From the NCBI GenBank assembly GCA_963922205.1, contig CAWUHX010000033.1, positions 186,001 through 250,000 on the forward strand: 64,000 bases of DNA, given 5' to 3'. The position numbers and the translations under genes are program-made. Origin of the DNA: Romanomermis culicivorax. Taxonomy: Eukaryota; Nematoda; Enoplea; Mermithida; Mermithidae. The notes beneath the pieces are model-generated. The model was given only the letters and a program-made list of their open reading frames with translations. It searched no databases and was not told where the DNA came from. Every line of letters begins with the position of its first letter. Within the stretch, counting starts at the first letter, position 1. Shown here in pieces: positions 59,416 through 64,000 of the stretch.

Positions 59416-59519
59416 AGCAGGAAAGGCGCTCTCTTTTTGCAACTATTCATAGTTGAGTTGGCTCCTTTGGCCACTCTCAACAAAAAAAGGCAACCTGTGC
59501 TGACTTTCATTGATTTTGG

Positions 59520-61284
59520 GTCTAAGAAGCTTTTTAGTGCGGTTTGCTGCCATTGATAAATAAAATATCTCCTGCAAAGTTCCAGCCAGATTGTTCAAAT
59601 ATTGACTGACAAGAATCAAATACTATAGTCATGGGGAAAGAAACAAACCAGACGAATATGGGGGAAAAACCGGACAATAAAAGTGGAATTATCGGAAATT
59701 GACGTTTAGAGCATGTTGAGTACTTGCTAAGAACGACTTATCCCAAGTTTGAAAGAATTAGAAGTATTTGATAAGTTTTAACAGCACTTTGAAAATTTAG
59801 TGAAATTTCGAGAAACTGCAACGATTTTTACACATTTTTAAGGCACTTAGTTGACCATGTTATGAAGTTGTGCAACCTCTGACATGTTCCACATATAGAC
59901 ACCCTTAAGGCCTCTTCACAAAAGAAACTTCGGATATTGATTGGATACTGTTGCCTACTGTAGGTTCTCAAATCAGGGGGGTGAAAAAAACCAGTATGGG
60001 GTAATAAAAAACCAATCATTTTTATTAAAATTTCGAGTTTTTGGAACTCTGTCATGTGTATTTTGATGTTTTTTGCCAATATCTTTCACTGTGTGTTCAT
60101 TTGGAAAAAGATAAAGTGAAGAAAAAAATTGTGGGGTAAAAAGGCCAGGTGGAGGGAGAAAAACCAACGTCAAAAAAACCAATGTGGGGGAAAAATCAAC
60201 ATAATAATTTCATGCTGAATCTAGTTGTTTTTTAAACAAATACTTCAAAAGTCATAATGTGAATATATTTCATCGAAACTAATCCTAGGGCACAGCTGGG
60301 AATCAAAAAATCGTTTGGTTTTTTTCCTCAACATGGTATTTTTTATATGCCTCTATACGATCCACAAAAAATGTGATACTGTTTCCCCCCACATCTATTA
60401 TGGTTATGTAGAAATTCGAGAAAACGGTTTTCCTCCATGACTATAAATATCCATTTTTTGCAAATCGTAAAAAAAACTGACAAAATTGACATGTTTTATA
60501 AGAGGAAAACGTAAAATAGATACAATTATTAGAACCATATAACTGTTGGGCACCCCGTTGCTGGCAAGTTGTGATGGTAAATCGACATGCAAATCGACAA
60601 AATGGACGACCAGTGGCGCAGACATTCGCATAGCATTGGAGCCCCACAAAGAGAAGGAAGTGATAGTGAAAAATCATTCTTCACTATTATTACGTTTTTA
60701 TTATATTTTGGTAAATAGCACTGGCATCACCAGGAACTTTGTATTTAATATACATAATTTATTTAGTGGTGTACCCACATTCTTTTTAATATTTGATATA
60801 TTTTATTGATACTTCATTTATTTAGAATACATATTTCCCATCTGGAGCGAAGGGCCCAAGGCCCAGGCGCACTGCTTGCTGACGCCAAGCACAGGAAGAC
60901 CTTAAAAGGTATCCTGCAAGTTAGTTTATTCCTGAGGAGGAAAGTTTCTCTCCTAGGAGATCCTGAGGGTCTTTTGTGAGGCCCCTCAATTGAAGGTAAG
61001 TTAGTAGTTGTTGTTGCCAGGTCTGAAGGACAGAACTGTTGCACGATCTCCGAGGCCTAGCCAAGGAATTAGCTCTAACAAGTCCACTCAGACCAGAGTC
61101 TATCTTTTCTTGATCCTAAGGAAAGACCTGCACAACAAGTGGTGGCTTTTAACTCCTCATAACCGAACTTTGTAGTCAGACTAGGAGAAAAGAATATTCT
61201 CCAGGTTTCTATACAAAGTTAGCAGGATTTAAAATACATGAAAGGATACAGAGAGGTTATACTTTAAACAGATCACCACCCAGA
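59520..61284. other. no supported gene
   Basis: About 1.75 kb. A plus-strand frame at 60546-60700 (TPLLASCDGKSTCKSTKW) looks weakly protein-like but is isolated. From about 60840 to 61250 the sequence becomes GC-richer and may be the leader of the decayed element that follows. Confidence 0.3.
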
Positions 61285-61826
61285 GTGGCGAGTGCTGGGA
61301 ATCTACTTAATCTGGGAGATGGAGATCAGCAATACCATGCTGCTCTGAACCCAGTGATTCCAGATCAGACTCCAGCGAGGGTGCAGCCATTGCAACAGAA
61401 GGCAATGCATTTTATGCCCCAGGATGTGGATGTGCCAGCAGCCCACCCGCCAATGATTGCCATGGAACTGCAACAGGCAGGCCCCGCCAATCTGAATCCC
61501 GCTGCTGATAGGCCACTGAATATAGAATGATCACCGCCGAGAGTCGAATTAGCAGGATCAAAATGGGATATTGTTACACCTGAAATTTGACCAAATTTGA
61601 AGCAAGTGGACCTCAAAACGGAATGACAATGATTAGGGAGGAACCAACAAGATCAGGAGGGAGTCCAGCAGCCAGAAAGAGCTCCTGAGATGTCCAATCA
61701 AGAATTGGGGATGCAGTTACGCGAACTGAAAAGAACTGTTGAAGCCTTGTTCAACATTATTACGAACACTGCCACAGATGACAATAAGAGGGAAGCCCAA
61801 AGTCATGGTCTATGATAGTAGAGGAA
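61285..61826 (+). pseudogene. decayed coding fragment, possibly a Gag relic
   Basis: An open, Pro/Ala/Gln-rich frame to 61530 is followed, after stops and a frame change, by a stretch with GMQLRELKRTVEALFNI (near 61707-61757) that looks like a coiled coil. The compositional style resembles retroelement Gag N-terminal regions. No CCHC or pol motif, so the identity is uncertain. Confidence 0.35.
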
Positions 61827-61849
61827 ATATAATTGATCCTGTTGTGGAG

Positions 61850-62415
61850 TGATTTGGCGTATTTGTAAAGCTCGTGTCGTTTTCGAAAAAAAGATCGGCA
61901 AGTTCGAAGGAAAAGATCGTGACCAGACCCGCGAAGAGGCGTGGCTACGACGTGAAGAAATAGTGAAAATGTTTTTCATTAGATTCCGTTGTACTGTAGC
62001 CAAAACGGTTGTGTTTTGTGTTTTGTCTGAAAGTGTGAGGCGGCTACTTGTACATTAGTAAAATCGTGTGAAAAGTGTGTTCTAGGTTGAGTCAAACTAT
62101 TTGGAAAATAGTTTGAGTAAGCTAGTGAAACTCCTAAGCGACTAAGTTAGTACGGCGCGAGTTTCGGCATCCAAAAACCTTTGACGACCTGAGCGAAGAT
62201 CCCTGGATAAATTGACACAGCGCTCTCTACGAGCCCATCAATCTCCTGCGTTCGACTATCATTGCGTTAATTCCGTAAAACACTCCGAGTGTTTCGTCTA
62301 TAGCATTTCCGCACGCTCTTCTACGTTCCGTACGTCTCTTCTAAATGCGCGATAAATCATCAAGCTACACAGCTTTGCGTCGTCATCTATTCATCTTATT
62401 TTCTCACGCACGACA
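61850..62415 (+). repeat. probable 5' LTR and leader of a second LTR element
   Basis: Sits directly upstream of a PBS and Gag. Its composition changes sharply at about 61850. The right end ...GCACGACA precedes the PBS by five bases. The left boundary could not be fixed because the partner LTR lies outside the window. Confidence 0.45.
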
Positions 62416-62420
62416 TAATT

Positions 62421-62433
62421 TGGTGACCGTACC
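62421..62433 (+). promoter_or_regulatory. tRNA primer-binding site
   Basis: TGGTGACCGTACC, one base different from the PBS of the 20.3-29.9 kb element. Confidence 0.6.
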
Positions 62434-62490
62434 AGCTTGTCTAAAGGTTGAGGAAACGCCGAAATTTGCGAAAAATCGAAAATCCGAAAA

Positions 62491-64000
62491 ATGGAGGAAA
62501 ACCGCACGCGTCGCTCTACTGCGCTCGGTTACGAAAAAGGTTTCTACAAGAAACTAGCGAATCCCGCTAATCTAGAAATCGAAAATTTCGACTGCGAAAA
62601 CGCAAATCTACCGCTTCTCTACGAAGCAGATAAGCGTAATTTCAATCCACCAGAAACGTCCGCTCCGCTAAAAACGCGAAAAACTTCACGATCTCTATCT
62701 CTGAAAATCGTCGAAAACCGAAAATTCAACTTTCTAAAACCGAAACCGAAAGAGACCGATTCTCGAAAAATCTTCGATAATGATGCGTATATCGACATAT
62801 TGCAAAAATGTGATGCCCAAATGATAAATTTTCGTGGCGACGCTACTAAAGCGTTAAGCGAAATCGTGACTATTGCGACTCAACAACTAAAACTTCTTGA
62901 TGAGTTTAAAACCGAAATCGAAGCGATGAGAGCTCAGAAAGAAGAGCTAACGAAACCGAACGTTCCTGAAATCGAAAATAATGCGAAACCTACGAGCTCT
63001 TACGCTCAGTTTCAGAAATCGACAAAACCGAAAAACGTCACTAGCGATCGAAAAAGTCAAACTAGTTTTTGTAGTATAATCGACGATGATGATGATCTAA
63101 TCATCCCGACACAAACGTTTGACCACTCTAACGCGCTAAACGCGCTAAACTCTCAGATAAATTTTCTGTCTATCCCACCTTCTCAGGTGCATAGATCTTT
63201 CGCCGATGACGAAACGAGAATTAAGACTATCTGTAAAAAAATAGCACCGCAAAAACTAGATAATTCGACCCGAAATCAACAAGTATTGAAATTCTTCATT
63301 GCGCTCGAAAATGAGTTCGGCCTTGATGCCTCTGAGTATGTAAAACTTCACACGTTGCGTCGCTTCACTTGCGATGGTGCCCTGAACACCATACGAGATG
63401 TCTGATTATATGATGAAGCAAAACAGATTCTGATGTGTATGAATGCACCGAATTGCGACCAAGATACGCTTCAATTCGAGCTCCAGTCTATCGCTCCGTT
63501 TGAAACCAAAGATCCGTCAGCTTTCTTAAATCGAATCAGCACCTACGTACATCTGCTGTACTATTACAGAAGCACTCAGTATCGCCATAGAAAAGTTATC
63601 ACAACTTTTCTTTGGAAAATGCCGGAAATTTACAGAGTCTCGATTGATGCGAGTACTCTAGAAACGATCACTGACTTAGCTATAGCCGTTGCGAAAGTTC
63701 AGAAAATTCAGCGAGCGAATAAACAGTCGACTGTCAGAGTAGAACAACCTATACTGGTTAATACACTCGAAAATCCATCGGAAGAGCAACCAGCTCAATC
63801 GTGTTTCAGAGATGATTCGAAACCTCGATTCAGAGATAACTCTCAATCCCGAAACAGAGATGACTCTAGACAACGAAATAGCGTGAGGTTTCAAGAAAAT
63901 TCGACTCTAACGAAAACGAAAGAATTGGAAGAAAGCATAAAACAAGTCCTAGAAAAGTTCGGAATCGGAGAAAATTCACAAAACGCAAATAATTTCGAAA
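62491..64000 (+). CDS. gag: Gag of an LTR retrotransposon, truncated by the window, one in-frame TGA
   Basis: ATG at 62491 (EENRTRRSTALGYEKG...) opens a frame that runs to the window end with a single TGA at 63403-63405. The N-terminal ~120 residues are basic. A coiled-coil-like helix follows (near 62820-62960), then an acidic patch (DDDDD near 63083). A Gag-type helical core spans about 63210-63690 (NQQVLKFFIALENEFGL, APFETKDPSAFLNRI). The Arg/Asp/Ser-rich tail has SRFRD-type repeats (63800-63890). No CCHC knuckle is reached before the edge. Position after a PBS supports Gag. The TGA sits at a place where the frame continues well, so it is likely a CGA-to-TGA change. Confidence 0.7.

Overview
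This is a stretch of AT-rich, repeat-dense eukaryotic (metazoan) DNA. The coding pieces are short exons joined by GT-AG introns, one host gene is clearly a PPM1D/Wip1-type protein phosphatase, and most of the remaining DNA is retrotransposons, hAT-like DNA transposons, MITEs and decayed gene copies. I could not name the species. The mixture suggests an invertebrate with many Ty3/gypsy and hAT-like elements. Exon and splice positions were read by eye and need RNA support.

Layout. 1-0.8 kb: 3' end and LTR of a plus-strand LTR element. 1.4-7.2 kb: a 5'-truncated, decayed minus-strand Ty3/gypsy pol, followed by an extra ORF that resembles a DEDDy 3'-5' exonuclease with a zinc-binding N-terminal part. 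7.5-8.8 kb: a decayed MOV10-like SF1 RNA helicase copy. 10.8-14.2 kb: MITE-like elements and a tandem repeat of about 220 bp. 15.2-18.5 kb: a fold-back element with ~1-kb inverted arms around a decayed zinc-finger-family gene. 20.26-29.86 kb: a nearly complete young Ty3/gypsy-like element with 1,034-bp LTRs. It carries a glycoprotein-like (Env-like) segment between Gag and protease, in one reading frame broken only by three stop codons. 30-36.8 kb: two hAT-like elements, a hAT transposase remnant and a CpG-rich block.

38.4-44.9 kb (minus): a seven-exon PPM1D-like gene whose splice phases all agree. Its introns hold repeats and a tRNA-like sequence. 45.4-50.7 kb: duplicated segments, two copies of a ~205-bp MITE, one 1.29-kb hAT-like element set in a palindrome, and many short GC hairpins. 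51.2-53.4 kb (minus): a gene of unknown function ending in an RG-rich exon. 56.5-58.6 kb: nested hAT-like elements inside older dispersed repeats. 58.7-59.1 kb (minus): last exon of another unknown gene. 59.3-64 kb: a tRNA-like SINE head, a decayed coding fragment, and the 5' end of another LTR element (PBS and Gag) that runs off the window.

The most unusual object is the 20.3-29.9 kb element (gag-env-like-pro-pol order, possible splicing from a short AUG leader, hairpin array in the LTR). The second is the exonuclease-like extra ORF at 1.4-3.2 kb. The window also contains several natural 'empty site' comparisons that date and prove individual insertions.
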